A DNA stretch of 64,000 nt, taken from JAJRXC01 sp047639555 (GTDB lineage Bacteria > Actinomycetota > Acidimicrobiia > Acidimicrobiales > Aldehydirespiratoraceae). Below, piece by piece: positions 33,790-43,614 of this stretch. Under the pieces are notes generated by a model that saw nothing but the letters and a program-made list of their open reading frames with translations, made no database searches and was not told the DNA's origin. The first letter of the stretch is position 1, and each line of letters begins with the position of its first letter. The stretch spans positions 62,001 to 126,000 of the forward strand of contig JBLIOE010000004.1 in assembly GCA_047639555.1 (NCBI GenBank), read 5' to 3'. The translations under genes were made by a program, and so were the position numbers.

Positions 33790-35408
33790 ATCGGATCACC
33801 TCAAAGGTCGACACCGGCTCGGCCGAGTTCGCGGCCAACCGCGACACGTACTTGGAGCTCGTGGCCACGCTCAAGGCCCGCCAGCAGGGCGCCATGGATG
33901 GCGGTCGAGGCCGACAGAAGTCAATAGAACGCCATCTCGAACGCGGCAAGCTGATGGTGCGTGATCGCATCGATCTCGTCACCGACAACAACACGCCGTT
34001 CCTCGAATTCTCGACCCTGAGCGCCTTCGGCCAATACGACGACGAGGCGCCGGGAGCCGGAATCGTCACCGGCATTGGCGTCGTCCATGGCGTGCCCTGG
34101 GTGTTCATCGCCAACGACGCCACGGTGAAGGGCGGAAGCCTGTTCCCGATGTCGATCAAGAAGCACGTCCGAGCGCAAGACATCGCGGAGGAGAACCGAC
34201 TCGGCGTCATCTACCTCGTCGATTCGGGTGGGGCCTTCCTTCCGCGGCAAGACGAACTCTTCCCCGATAAGGACCACTTCGGCGGGTCGTTCTATCGACA
34301 GGCTCGACTGTCGGCCCAGGGACTCCCCCAACTCGCTGTTGTGCTGGGCGGCTGCACCGCCGGTGGTGCGTATGTCCCGGCTCTCAGCGATGAAGTCATC
34401 ATGGTCGAGGGCATCGGACGCATCTTCCTAGGAGGACCACCGATCGTGAAGGCCGCGCTCGGGGAGATCGTGGACGCCGACGATCTCGGCGGCGCCGCGC
34501 TCCACACCCATACGAGCGGGGTGAGCGACTACATGGTGTCCACCGAACGCGAGGCGTACGGCAAGCTCCGTGAGATCTGCGAAACCACGAACCAGCGACG
34601 AGTCGATGAGCGCCAAGGGTGGCTCGACTGGACCGAACCCGAACCCCCGGCCTTCGCGGCCGAGGAGATCTACGGCATCGTCAGCGCCGACGATCGCATT
34701 CCCTTCGATGCCACCGAGATCGTCGCCCGCATCGTCGACGGCAGTCGGTTCTCCGCGTTCAAGCCGGAATGGGGCGAGTCCATTGTCTGCGGCTTTGCTC
34801 GGGTGTGGGGTCATCTCGTCGGCATCATCTCCAACAACGGCATCATCTTTAGCGAATCGGCCTTGAAAGCCGCCCACTTCATCGAGCTGTGCGAACAACG
34901 CCGGGTGCCATTGCTGTTCCTCCAGAACACCAGCGGCTACATGGTTGGTACCGACAGCGAGAAGGGCGGCATCGCCAAGAACGGCGCCAAGATGGTCGCT
35001 GCGGTAGCCAACGCCACGGTGCCGAAGTACACGGTGCTCGTCGGCGGCTCGTACGGCGCCGGCAACTACGGCATGTGTGGCCGGGGCTTCAACCCCCGTT
35101 TTCTCTTCGCCTGGCCCAACTCCCGGATCGCCACGATGGCCGCCGACACCGCGGAGACCGTTCTTGTCGATATTCGGGTTGGCGGCATGAAGGGCGCCGA
35201 GACAACGGATGAAGAACTGGCCGAGATTCGAGCGAATATCCGCGGTCAATACGAAACGCAGAGTGACCCGTACTACGCCACGAGCCGGCTCTGGGACGAC
35301 GGCCTGATTGATCCGGTCGACACTCGCGACGCCCTCGGCCTATCGCTCTCACTCGCCGCTCGCCACGACAAACCGGCGCCCGGCCCGGGCATCGTCTACC
35401 GGATGTAA
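33786..35408 (+). CDS. Acyl-CoA carboxylase beta subunit (methylcrotonyl/geranyl-CoA type)
   Basis: 540 residues. Carboxyltransferase N-part has LVDSGGAFLPRQDELFPDK and GGCTAGGAYVPAL, the C-part has FLQNTSGYMVGTDSEKGGIAKNGAKM, all features of MCC beta (LiuB) and geranyl-CoA carboxylase AtuC. These take carboxybiotin from the alpha subunit and carboxylate a branched enoyl-CoA. Starts at the overlap with the TetR gene; the alpha subunit starts 2 bases after its stop. It could also act on other 3-methyl-enoyl-CoAs; sequence alone does not separate MCC from GCC. Confidence 0.9.
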   Translation: MNRITSKVDTGSAEFAANRDTYLELVATLKARQQGAMDGGRGRQKSIERHLERGKLMVRDRIDLVTDNNTPFLEFSTLSAFGQYDDEAPGAGIVTGIGVVHGVPWVFIANDATVKGGSLFPMSIKKHVRAQDIAEENRLGVIYLVDSGGAFLPRQDELFPDKDHFGGSFYRQARLSAQGLPQLAVVLGGCTAGGAYVPALSDEVIMVEGIGRIFLGGPPIVKAALGEIVDADDLGGAALHTHTSGVSDYMVSTEREAYGKLREICETTNQRRVDERQGWLDWTEPEPPAFAAEEIYGIVSADDRIPFDATEIVARIVDGSRFSAFKPEWGESIVCGFARVWGHLVGIISNNGIIFSESALKAAHFIELCEQRRVPLLFLQNTSGYMVGTDSEKGGIAKNGAKMVAAVANATVPKYTVLVGGSYGAGNYGMCGRGFNPRFLFAWPNSRIATMAADTAETVLVDIRVGGMKGAETTDEELAEIRANIRGQYETQSDPYYATSRLWDDGLIDPVDTRDALGLSLSLAARHDKPAPGPGIVYRM

Positions 35409-35410
35409 CC

Positions 35411-37315
35411 ATGAGAATTCTCATTGCGAACCGAGGCGAAATCGCCCGCCGAATCATCCGCACCGCGCACCGCCTCGGGCATGAGACGGTCGCCGTTTTC
35501 GCGAGGCCCGACGCGAGTGCCCCCTTCGTCGCGGAGGCCACCACCGCGGTCGAAATTGGTCCCGCGAGTCTGGCCGATTCCTACCTGTCGAGCGAGCGAG
35601 TGCTCGCAGCTGCGGCAGCTACCGGAGCCACGGCCGTCCATCCCGGTTATGGCTTCCTGGCGGAGAATGCTTCTTTCGCGCAGGCGTGCATGGACCAGGG
35701 GCTCATCTGGATCGGGCCGAACCCGAGCGTCATCGCATCAATGGGCTCCAAGATCGAAGCCCGCGGGATCGCGGAGGCCGCCGGTGTCCCCACGATCCCG
35801 GGATGGTCCGACTCGCAAGATCCAGCCGCGCTCGCCGAGGCGGCCGCCCGAATCGGGTTCCCGGTGCTCGTGAAGGCGTCGGCCGGTGGCGGCGGCAAGG
35901 GCATCCGCATCGCGGAGACCGCCAACGACTTCAGTGCCGCGCTCAGCGAAGCGTCGTCCGAGGCACTCCGTTCGTTCGGCGACGACCGCGTGATTGTCGA
36001 GCGCTACGTGCAGCGACCGCGCCATATCGAGGTGCAGATCCTCGGCGACCGACACGGTGCCATCGTGGAACTCGGCACCCGAGAATGCTCCGTGCAGCGC
36101 CGTTACCAGAAGCTCTTGGAGGAAGCGCCGGCCCCCAATCTCACCGCGGAGACCGAAAGTGCCATCCGCGAGTCCGCTCGGTTACTGGGCGCGGCGATGG
36201 GCTACGACTCCGCGGGCACCGTCGAGTTTGTGGTCGACGACGAAACGGGTGACCACTTCTTCCTCGAGGTGAACACTCGTCTGCAGGTAGAACATCCGGT
36301 AACGGAAGCCATCAGCGGACTCGACCTGGTTGAGCTCATGATCCGGGTTGCGGCCGGTGAACCGTTGCCGTTCGATCGCGAGCCGGTGCCCTTCAACGGT
36401 CATGCGATCGAAGCGCGTATTCTCGCCGAGGATCCAACCAACAACTTTGCGCCGCAGACGGGAACCATCCACCAGTTGCGAGTCCCGGCGGGGGTCCGTT
36501 GGGACTCGGCGATCGAAGCGGGCAGTGAGATCACGCCGCACTACGACTCGATGATCGCGAAGCTCATCGTCCACGCCCCGACTCGAGACGAAGCGCTCGC
36601 CCAGATGCGCCGCGGCCTCGACGAGCTAGTGATCGACGGTGTTCCCACCTCGGCCGGCTTCCATCGGTGGCTTGTCGACCAGGAGCCGATCGTCGCCGGC
36701 CGGGTGACCACTCGATTCCTCGACGAAGTCCCCGTCGCGGCCCGGCCCGAGGAGGCGGCCGACGCGGCGTTGGTCGCCGCCGTCGCCTGGGCTCAGGCCG
36801 CAGAGATCAACGGGGCAACGAGCCCCTGGACGTCGTCGTCGTTCTCGGTGACACCTCACAAGATGGCCCGAAACCTCGGGCTAGTCGACGCCGACGGAGC
36901 CACCCACGAGTTCGCACTGGTCGATGCCGACCTCGGTCGACGCGATCTGCCGCCAACTGCGATCGATCGGGCGAGCGGTCGAGTCGCCATCAACCGTCGT
37001 GGCTTCACCCAGAGCTTCATCGTGGTGAGCAGAAGCGAACGATGGGCACCAACTGTTGCGAGTCGGCAGGGAAGTGGCGACGCCGTTGTGGCGCCGTTCC
37101 CCGCCGTCGTGACCGAAGTGAACGTGGCGCCCGGCGATGTCGTGGAAGGTGATCAGGTATTGGTCGTCATCGAAGCGATGAAGATGCTGCACTCATTACG
37201 GTCCAGCGGAGCAGCGTCGATCGCCGAAGTACGCGTCGCTCCCGGCGATCAGGTTTCGACCGGCGACGTGCTGGTTACGTTCGCGAAGCCAACCGTTGAA
37301 GAAGAAGACTCCTAG
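35411..37315 (+). CDS. Acyl-CoA carboxylase alpha subunit (biotin carboxylase with BCCP)
   Basis: 634 residues. Biotin carboxylase N-part (NRGEIARRIIRTAHRLG, ATP-grasp Gly loop KASAGGGGKGIRI, EVNTRLQVEHPVTE), a linker, and a C-terminal BCCP domain with the biotinylated Lys591 in EAMKM. It carboxylates biotin with bicarbonate and ATP and hands it to the beta subunit encoded immediately upstream. Alpha plus beta without a third subunit is the MCC/GCC/PCC layout. Confidence 0.93.
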   Translation: MRILIANRGEIARRIIRTAHRLGHETVAVFARPDASAPFVAEATTAVEIGPASLADSYLSSERVLAAAAATGATAVHPGYGFLAENASFAQACMDQGLIWIGPNPSVIASMGSKIEARGIAEAAGVPTIPGWSDSQDPAALAEAAARIGFPVLVKASAGGGGKGIRIAETANDFSAALSEASSEALRSFGDDRVIVERYVQRPRHIEVQILGDRHGAIVELGTRECSVQRRYQKLLEEAPAPNLTAETESAIRESARLLGAAMGYDSAGTVEFVVDDETGDHFFLEVNTRLQVEHPVTEAISGLDLVELMIRVAAGEPLPFDREPVPFNGHAIEARILAEDPTNNFAPQTGTIHQLRVPAGVRWDSAIEAGSEITPHYDSMIAKLIVHAPTRDEALAQMRRGLDELVIDGVPTSAGFHRWLVDQEPIVAGRVTTRFLDEVPVAARPEEAADAALVAAVAWAQAAEINGATSPWTSSSFSVTPHKMARNLGLVDADGATHEFALVDADLGRRDLPPTAIDRASGRVAINRRGFTQSFIVVSRSERWAPTVASRQGSGDAVVAPFPAVVTEVNVAPGDVVEGDQVLVVIEAMKMLHSLRSSGAASIAEVRVAPGDQVSTGDVLVTFAKPTVEEEDS

Positions 37316-37324
37316 GAGATGTTC

Positions 37325-38479
37325 ATGCCCCATCGCAACGCCTACATGACCGACGAACTCCAGGCGATCTACGACCAGGTGGTCGACTTCGTAGCCAAGG
37401 AGGTCAAGCCGCACGGTCAGCAGTGGGAAGACGACGGCAAGGTGCCGCGAGAGATCCTCCAGAAGATGGGTGCGCTGGGCATGCTCAGCCTGCGGGTGCC
37501 GGAAGAACTCGGCGGTCTCGGCATGGGTTACCTGGCTTCCGCCACGTTTAGCGAAGCGCTGGGCTCGTCCACATTCGCCGGATTCGAGGTGACTGCGTTG
37601 GTGCACACCGACATGGCCGGCCCTCACCTAATCAACTCCGGCTCACCCGAACAGCTGGCTCAATACGTGCCCGGCATGTTGGCGGGGGAGTTCATCTTGT
37701 CCATCGGTGTGAGCGAGCCCGACGCCGGTTCCGATGTCGCCGGCATACGCACCAAAGCGGTGAAGGACGGCGACGGCTGGCGCATCAACGGCACCAAGAC
37801 CTTCATCACCAATGCGGTCTACGGAGACATGACTATCGTTGCGGCCCGGACTGACCTCGACAACAAGTACGGCATCTCGATGTTCTTGGTACCGGCGGGC
37901 ACCGAGGGATTCTCTGTGGCCAAGAAACTCGACAAACACGGCTGGCGCTGCAGCGACACCGCAGAACTCACCCTCGACAACGTCTTCGTAACCGACGAGC
38001 AGCTACTGGGTACGCCGCATCGTGGCTTCTACGAGACGATGAAGAACTTCCAGAACGAACGGATGGTGCTCATCGGTATGGGCGTGGGTGCAGCCCAGGC
38101 GGCGATCGACATGACCAACGAGTACTGCCAGAATCGCAGCGCGTTTGGCGGTCACCTCTACGACCTGGGCGCGATTCGTCAGCGAATGGCGATGAATCAG
38201 GCCAAGGTCGACGCCGCCCGCGCTTCGATGTACCACGCCGCTTGGCTCGGCGATAACGGCATCGACAACGTGAAGGAAATGTCTGGGGCCAAGGCGTGGG
38301 GCTGCGAGATCGTCAACGAGGTCATGTACGACTGCGTGCAATTCCACGGCGGTATGGGGTACATGCGGGAGTCCGCGATCGAACGGATGTCGCGCGACGC
38401 CCGAATTCTGCCCATCGGGGGTGGCGCCACTGAGGTGATGCTCGAGGAAGTCGCCAAACGCTCCTACGGCTCCCACTAG
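37325..38479 (+). CDS. Acyl-CoA dehydrogenase, isovaleryl-CoA dehydrogenase-like
   Basis: 384 residues. I prefer ATG 37325 because AGGAG (37313-37317) then has a 7-base spacer; ATG 37319 would be too close. FAD/substrate motifs: IGVSEPDAGSDVAGI and GTKTFITNA. The base normally at the IEGG position is Gly (PIGGGATEV), while a Glu lies at NERMVLIG (about 245), the location used by isovaleryl-CoA and long-chain dehydrogenases. With the biotin carboxylase genes it fits leucine or branched isoprenoid acyl-CoA breakdown. Its end overlaps the convergent ligase gene by 4 bases. Confidence 0.85.
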   Translation: MPHRNAYMTDELQAIYDQVVDFVAKEVKPHGQQWEDDGKVPREILQKMGALGMLSLRVPEELGGLGMGYLASATFSEALGSSTFAGFEVTALVHTDMAGPHLINSGSPEQLAQYVPGMLAGEFILSIGVSEPDAGSDVAGIRTKAVKDGDGWRINGTKTFITNAVYGDMTIVAARTDLDNKYGISMFLVPAGTEGFSVAKKLDKHGWRCSDTAELTLDNVFVTDEQLLGTPHRGFYETMKNFQNERMVLIGMGVGAAQAAIDMTNEYCQNRSAFGGHLYDLGAIRQRMAMNQAKVDAARASMYHAAWLGDNGIDNVKEMSGAKAWGCEIVNEVMYDCVQFHGGMGYMRESAIERMSRDARILPIGGGATEVMLEEVAKRSYGSH

Positions 38480-39987
38480 GAAGAGAGAGGGTCGGCGTAT
38501 TCGTCGCGGAGGATGTTCTTTTGCACTTTGCCCATGGTGTTCCGGGGGAGCTCGTCCACGAACACCACTCTCTTCGGTTGCTTAAAGCGGGCGAGTCGGT
38601 CACGTAGCGCATCGGCCACATCGAGCTCGGTGAGACCAGCGTCGGCACTCTGAACAACGACCGCCACAACGCACTCGCCGAAGTCGGCGTGAGGAACACC
38701 AATCACGGCCGACTCGACGACTCCAAGAATCTCGTCGATCTCTGATTCGACTTCCTTCGGATAGATGTTGAACCCGCCCGAGATGATGAGGTCTTTGCCT
38801 CGCCCCACGATGTGTAGATAGCCGTCTTCGTCGACCTGGCCGAGATCGCCCGTGATAAAGAAACCGTCGGGCCGGAACTCCTCGGCCGTCTTCTCCGGCA
38901 TTCGCCAGTAACCGCGAAAGACGTTCGGGCCCTTCACCTCGATCACGCCAACCTCACCTGACGCCACCTCAGCCCCGGTCGATGCGTCGCACACTCGGGT
39001 CTGCACCCGTGGGAGCGGAAAGCCGACGGTGCCAGCGCGGCGTTCGCCGTCGTATGGATTCGACGTGATCATGCTGGTCTCGGTCATGCCATAACGCTCG
39101 AGAATTCGCTGACCAGTTCGGGCCGCGAACTCATCGTGGGTGTCGGCCAGAAGGGGAGCGCTGCCCGAGATGAAGACCCGCATGTGCTCGACCAATACCT
39201 CCGTGAAATCGGGACGGGCGAGGAGCCGTGTGTAATACGTGGGCACTCCCATCATCGCGGTGGCCTGCGGCAGCTGACGGACGACTTCGTCGCCGTCGAA
39301 TCCGGGGAGAAAGATCATTGAACCGCCGGCCGCGAGAGTGACATTCACCGCAACGAAGAGGCCGTGGGTGTGAAAGATCGGGAGGGCGTGGAGCAGCACA
39401 TCGTCGGCGTTGAACCGCCAGCCCTTGACGAGCGAGCGGGCGTTGCTCAGAAGATTTTCGTGGCTGAGCATGGCGCCTTTGGAGCGCCCGGTTGTGCCCG
39501 ACGTGTAGAGAATGCCGGCGAGGTCAGCAGCTGACCGAGCTACCGGTGACAGTTCGGTCGCGCCCGCGGCACGATCGACCAGCGAGCCGGAACCGTCGAC
39601 GCCCAGGGTGAGCAGGGTTGCGCCGTGTCGCTCAGCCATCGCGGCCGCCGCGAGTTGTCCTGTCGGATCCACAACGATGACGGCGGGTTCGGCGTCGCTG
39701 ACGAAATATGCCACTTCATTCGCGGTATAGGCCGGGTTGAGGGGTACCAGGGCGACGCCGGCACGAACACACGCGAGGTAGAGGCAGAGAGCCTCTGGAG
39801 ACTTTTCGACCTGCACGACAACCCGGTCGCCCGGCCCCGCGCCCAGATCGGCGAGCACGGCGGCCATCCGACCTGCGAGCGAGATCACGTCGCGATACGA
39901 GCGGCGCGTGTCATCGGGAAGGCGCAGAAATGGTTCATCGTTGTCGACGTGCGGGGCGAGCAGCGACTGAAAGAGATGGTTGGTCAT
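38476..39987 (-). CDS. Malonyl-CoA synthetase-like AMP-binding ligase
   Basis: 503 residues from ATG 39987 (an upstream ATG would add 28 low-complexity residues). P-loop YTSGTTGRSKGAM, A5 motif ERYGMTET, A8 region FFITGDLGQVDEDGYLHIVGRGKDLIISGGFNIYP, and A10 Lys in PRNTMGKVQKN. The HGLFVAVNVTLAAGGSMIFLPGF stretch is characteristic of MatB-like malonyl/methylmalonyl-CoA synthetases. It activates a free acid to acyl-CoA with ATP. Divergent from the next gene across 129 bases. Confidence 0.82.
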   Translation of the reverse strand: MTNHLFQSLLAPHVDNDEPFLRLPDDTRRSYRDVISLAGRMAAVLADLGAGPGDRVVVQVEKSPEALCLYLACVRAGVALVPLNPAYTANEVAYFVSDAEPAVIVVDPTGQLAAAAMAERHGATLLTLGVDGSGSLVDRAAGATELSPVARSAADLAGILYTSGTTGRSKGAMLSHENLLSNARSLVKGWRFNADDVLLHALPIFHTHGLFVAVNVTLAAGGSMIFLPGFDGDEVVRQLPQATAMMGVPTYYTRLLARPDFTEVLVEHMRVFISGSAPLLADTHDEFAARTGQRILERYGMTETSMITSNPYDGERRAGTVGFPLPRVQTRVCDASTGAEVASGEVGVIEVKGPNVFRGYWRMPEKTAEEFRPDGFFITGDLGQVDEDGYLHIVGRGKDLIISGGFNIYPKEVESEIDEILGVVESAVIGVPHADFGECVVAVVVQSADAGLTELDVADALRDRLARFKQPKRVVFVDELPRNTMGKVQKNILRDEYADPLSS

Positions 39988-40116
39988 CGGCCCTGAAGGT
40001 TGCGGCGGCGGACCACCATCATGGCGGTTGTGGGTGGGCGCGATTCGGACCACGCCAGCATTTCGAACCAAGATCCCTCCCGGCGAGCCGCCAATCCCGC
40101 CGTTTCAAGGAGCATC

Positions 40117-41280
40117 GTGCCCGAATCCAGCCTGACTCAATCCGCTCGTGATCTGCGACGTCTCATCGAGGATCACGCCGACGAAACCGAAGCCGGATGC
40201 ACCATGGCGGCCCCCGTGGTCGATGCCTTTGAGAAGTCGGGCCTGTTCCGACTGAGCATTCCGCAGGCGCTCGGCGGGCTCGAGGCCGACGTGGAGGCAG
40301 TTCAGGGCGTCTGCGAAGAGGTCTCGTACGCCGACGGTTCTACTGGTTGGGCGTTCACGCAGAACACGATTACGGGTTCATACCTCGCCTATATCGACCC
40401 CGATGCTGCTCGGCCCTTCGCGGCGCTCCGAACGGGCGCTGGTCACTTCGCCCCGATTGGTGTGGCCCATGAAGAGGACGGCGGCTACCGAGTCTCGGGA
40501 AACTGGCAATTCGCAAGCGGCTCTGGCCATGCCGAGTTCATGGGTGGCGGCGCCCTGGTGATGCGAGACGGTGAGATCGTCGGGATGGGTCCGAATGGCG
40601 AACTCCCGATTATCGGCTTCTTTGTTCCCGCAGAGCGCGCCACACTCAAGGGCAACTGGGACACTATGGGCCTGCGGGGCACGGGCAGCTACGACTACGA
40701 GATACCAGAGACGTTTGTCGAAACCGCCGCCACGTGGAACATCACCATGAGTTATGCGCCGCATCAGAGCGGCGGTCCGATGTACGGGCTCGGACCGCAG
40801 GTCTACGGCAGCATTGGTTCCTGCTCCTGGGCGCTGGGTGTTGCCAGCCGCGCCCTCCACGAGATCGCCGAGATCGCGAAGGCCGGACGGACCCGGCTCG
40901 GCTCACCGGCCCTCCGCGATCAGACAGAGTTCCAGCGGGACTTCGGCTTCCATCAGACCGCGATCGACGGCGCCCGGATCGTTCTCCTCGCCGTGATCAA
41001 CGAAGCCATCGACCTGATCGCCAGCGGCGCCGAAGATGCCCTCTGTATCGACGCCGTCGGGCGGTGTAAGGCCCATGCGAACAATGTCGTGACCAATATC
41101 GCGAAGGCGGCCACCGTCTTTGCGTGGGAAGCCTCCGGGAGTGCGGGTATGCGCAATCCGAGCGTCCTCCAACGATGTTTCCGCGACATGTGGATCGGCG
41201 CCGGCCACCAGGTGTTCGACGATCGGTTCTACTGCGAAGCCGCCAAGCCGGCCCTTGGGCTTGAGGCCTCGCCGTTCTGA
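40117..41280 (+). CDS. Acyl-CoA dehydrogenase-fold flavin monooxygenase (HpaB/DszC/HsaA type)
   Basis: 387 residues from the GTG at 40117, which has AAGGAG 5 bases upstream at 40107-40112; the frame extends further upstream but without a ribosome site. Features of the group D two-component FMN monooxygenase branch: AAPVVDAFEKSGLFRLSIPQALGGLEAD, GGYRVSGNWQFASGSGHAEFM, GNWDTMGLRGTGSYDYE and the C-terminal RDMWIGAGHQVFDD. Such enzymes hydroxylate aromatics, steroids or sulfones with FADH2 or FMNH2 supplied by a reductase; none is adjacent. The acyl-CoA dehydrogenase catalytic Glu is missing. Confidence 0.82.
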   Translation: MPESSLTQSARDLRRLIEDHADETEAGCTMAAPVVDAFEKSGLFRLSIPQALGGLEADVEAVQGVCEEVSYADGSTGWAFTQNTITGSYLAYIDPDAARPFAALRTGAGHFAPIGVAHEEDGGYRVSGNWQFASGSGHAEFMGGGALVMRDGEIVGMGPNGELPIIGFFVPAERATLKGNWDTMGLRGTGSYDYEIPETFVETAATWNITMSYAPHQSGGPMYGLGPQVYGSIGSCSWALGVASRALHEIAEIAKAGRTRLGSPALRDQTEFQRDFGFHQTAIDGARIVLLAVINEAIDLIASGAEDALCIDAVGRCKAHANNVVTNIAKAATVFAWEASGSAGMRNPSVLQRCFRDMWIGAGHQVFDDRFYCEAAKPALGLEASPF

Positions 41281-41294
41281 GCAGGTTTCAGGCT

Positions 41295-42119
41295 TCAGCC
41301 GATTCGAGCGCTCTGACCGCCATCAACGGGCAGGACGACGCCGGTGATGAAGGCGGCCTGGTCACACGCAAGAAAGATCACCGCGTTGGCGACGTCCCAT
41401 GCGGTCCCCATCTTCTTGCCCAACGGCACCATGCCGTCGCGTTGCTGTCGTAGCGCGTCGGGGTCGACACCAGTGGCCTGTGAAATTCCCTCGATGGCCA
41501 TGGGCGTGTCCATGAGGCCGGGGGCGACGGCATTCACCCGGATTCCTCGTTTGGCGTTGGCCATCGCCAACTGATGTGTCATCGCGTCGACACCGGCCTT
41601 CGATGTTTTGTAGGCCAGAAAAGACGTGGAGCATTCCGCCGCGACCGACGAGATGTTGATGATCACGCCCTTGTTCTTCTCTCGCATGAGCGGGAGCACG
41701 TGTTTGCAGGTGAGCCACATACCTTTGAGATTCACGTCATGAATGAGATTCCAGGTGTCTTCAGCGAGCTTGGTTGCGCTGCTATCACCACCGCCGATAC
41801 CAACATTATTGACGAGCACATCAATCCGGCCGTGGCTCGCAATCACGGTGGCCACCATCGCTGCGCAGTCCGTCTCCGAAGTCACATCGGCCCGCACCGC
41901 AGCGGCGGTGCCGCCCTCGGCTCGGATCAAGTCGACGGTCTCCTGAGCCGAGGCGAGGTCTCGGTCCCCGGCAACAACAGTGGCACCCTCCCGCGCGGCG
42001 AGCAGCGATATCGCCCGGCCATTCCCGATGCTGGCGCCCGGCGTCTGGCCGGCCCCCATCACGACGACGATCTGACCCGGCAACCTCACCTTCGAAGATT
42101 GCGAGCTCACGCGGGCCAT
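41295..42119 (-). CDS. Short-chain dehydrogenase/reductase
   Basis: 274 residues. The cofactor loop is VMGAGQTPGASIGNGRA, a longer Gly loop than the usual TGxxxGxG. DRDLAS after strand two suggests NAD preference. VNNVGIGG, the ISS serine and the YKTSK active site are present, and the C-terminal ITGVVLPVDGG is the standard end. Its start overlaps the end of the carboxymuconolactone-decarboxylase-like gene by 13 bases, so these are in one operon. Substrate unknown. Confidence 0.9.
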   Translation of the reverse strand: MARVSSQSSKVRLPGQIVVVMGAGQTPGASIGNGRAISLLAAREGATVVAGDRDLASAQETVDLIRAEGGTAAAVRADVTSETDCAAMVATVIASHGRIDVLVNNVGIGGGDSSATKLAEDTWNLIHDVNLKGMWLTCKHVLPLMREKNKGVIINISSVAAECSTSFLAYKTSKAGVDAMTHQLAMANAKRGIRVNAVAPGLMDTPMAIEGISQATGVDPDALRQQRDGMVPLGKKMGTAWDVANAVIFLACDQAAFITGVVLPVDGGQSARIG

Positions 42120-42643
42120 CCCGGTGTTCCCTCATCGGGCACAACCCGGAGAGAGTTCAGGGCCATACACACGAGCGTGTACTGGCCTATGGCGAAGACG
42201 AAGTCGAGCACTTCCTCAGTGGACCAACGGGCAGACAACGCAGCCCAGGTGGCATCGCTCAACATCTTGTCAGCGACCAACTCGTCGGTGGCTCGCAGAA
42301 GAACAGCGTCGTCGTCGGACCATCCTTCGATCGCCGGCGACGCGAGCCGACGAATCTCGTCGTCGGTGATCCCGCAGCGACGGCCGATCACCGTGTGTTG
42401 CCCGAACTCGTAGACACAGGCGCAGCGGTAGCCAGTGCGGAGGATCACGAGCTCGCGCTCTCGCTCGGGGATCGAGGCTTTGTTGAGAACGTGCGACCCG
42501 AACACCATCCAGCGCTTCATCAGTTTCGGGTGATGGGCGAGAGTGGTGAAGATGTTGAGACGACCGAGGCCGTCGAGCATCTGCTGCGTCTCGTCGTCCC
42601 AGTCGGCTTCTTCGCTCGGGGCCAAGCGAGGGGTTTGAGTCAC
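42107..42643 (-). CDS. Carboxymuconolactone decarboxylase/AhpD-family protein
   Basis: 178 residues. The helical CMD core contains ERELVILRTGYRCACVYEFGQHTVIGRRCGITDDEI, with C-x-C at 74/76 rather than the canonical CxxC of AhpD and a conserved His83. Many relatives in this subgroup have only one or no active cysteine and are not peroxidases. It lies between the SDR and the serine hydrolase, 4 bases from the latter. Confidence 0.85.
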   Translation of the reverse strand: MTQTPRLAPSEEADWDDETQQMLDGLGRLNIFTTLAHHPKLMKRWMVFGSHVLNKASIPERERELVILRTGYRCACVYEFGQHTVIGRRCGITDDEIRRLASPAIEGWSDDDAVLLRATDELVADKMLSDATWAALSARWSTEEVLDFVFAIGQYTLVCMALNSLRVVPDEGTPGWPA

Positions 42644-42647
42644 GGCG

Positions 42648-43592
42648 TCATCCTTTGTAGTCGGCGATCAGTTGCGTGAGCGCGGCCGAGACATGATGGC
42701 GTTGTTCAGTCGGCGTCTCGCCCAGGCGGGCGATCACGAGCCGAAGCGGGGGCACGACCAGAACGTATTGGCCGAGGTAACCGGAGGCAAAGTACGCACC
42801 CCAGGGGTTGTCGCCCAACATCCACCAGTGCATCGTGTGAATTCGGCCGAGGCGGTCACGACCCGTCTCGGTGTGAGCGGTGGCAACCCAGTCAGCCGGA
42901 AGAAGGCGTTCCGAGCCGACCATGCCGGCGTCGAGATAGAGCTGACCGAAGCGGACGAAGTCGCGAGCGGTGCAGAAGCAATACGACGACGCGAGCCACG
43001 TGCCAGAGCGGTCGAAGCGAAGGCTCGGGGAGGTCATACCAAGCGGGTCGAAGAGTCGGGAGCGGAGCCACGGTTCGTAGTGGACCGGCCCGCCAACGGC
43101 ATCACGCACGATCGCCGAAACAATGTTGGTCACCCCACTCGAGTACTGCGTCACGCGGCCCGGGGCGTGGGCAAGCGGTCGGTCGGCCGCCCAGAGAGCG
43201 GTGTCGGGTTGTGGGCCCCCTTCGTTGCCGTACAGCATCGTCGCGACATCGGGGATCGCGCCATCGACCGGCTCTTCGGTCCACGACAGTCCGGCCCGCA
43301 TCGTCATCAGGTCGTGCAGGGTGATCGCCCCACGAGGGTCGCCCGCGGTCTGCCAGTGCGGAACCGGCGCCGGGGCATCGAGGTCGAGTTGGCCATCCGT
43401 GACGAGCATGCCGACCGCGGCGTGGAGCATGCTCTTCGCCATCGACCAGGAACGCAGCGTGTCTGTTTCGGCGACACCGTCGCGATAGCGCTCGAAGACC
43501 AGCTCGCCGTCTTGCGCAACCACGAGGGCGTCGGTTCGTCCGATCTCGTCAGCCCCGGAGAAGAGCGTGTCGGTTGCCGCGCTGGTCGCCAT
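42648..43592 (-). CDS. Serine hydrolase of the beta-lactamase class C/esterase EstB fold
   Basis: 314 residues from ATG 43592. The S-x-x-K nucleophile is Ser50 in SWSMAKSM, the YxS/N-type second motif is QYSSGVTN, and HTMHWWMLGDN with YLGQY gives the third part of the site. This fold covers esterases, D-aminopeptidases and 6-aminohexanoate hydrolases; the WMLGD pattern resembles the 6-aminohexanoate-dimer hydrolase branch. No signal peptide, so cytoplasmic. Its start faces the SnoaL-like gene across 60 bases that hold a small inverted repeat. Confidence 0.83.
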   Translation of the reverse strand: MATSAATDTLFSGADEIGRTDALVVAQDGELVFERYRDGVAETDTLRSWSMAKSMLHAAVGMLVTDGQLDLDAPAPVPHWQTAGDPRGAITLHDLMTMRAGLSWTEEPVDGAIPDVATMLYGNEGGPQPDTALWAADRPLAHAPGRVTQYSSGVTNIVSAIVRDAVGGPVHYEPWLRSRLFDPLGMTSPSLRFDRSGTWLASSYCFCTARDFVRFGQLYLDAGMVGSERLLPADWVATAHTETGRDRLGRIHTMHWWMLGDNPWGAYFASGYLGQYVLVVPPLRLVIARLGETPTEQRHHVSAALTQLIADYKG

Positions 43593-43614
43593 CTCGGCGA
43601 ACCTAGTTCCACTA

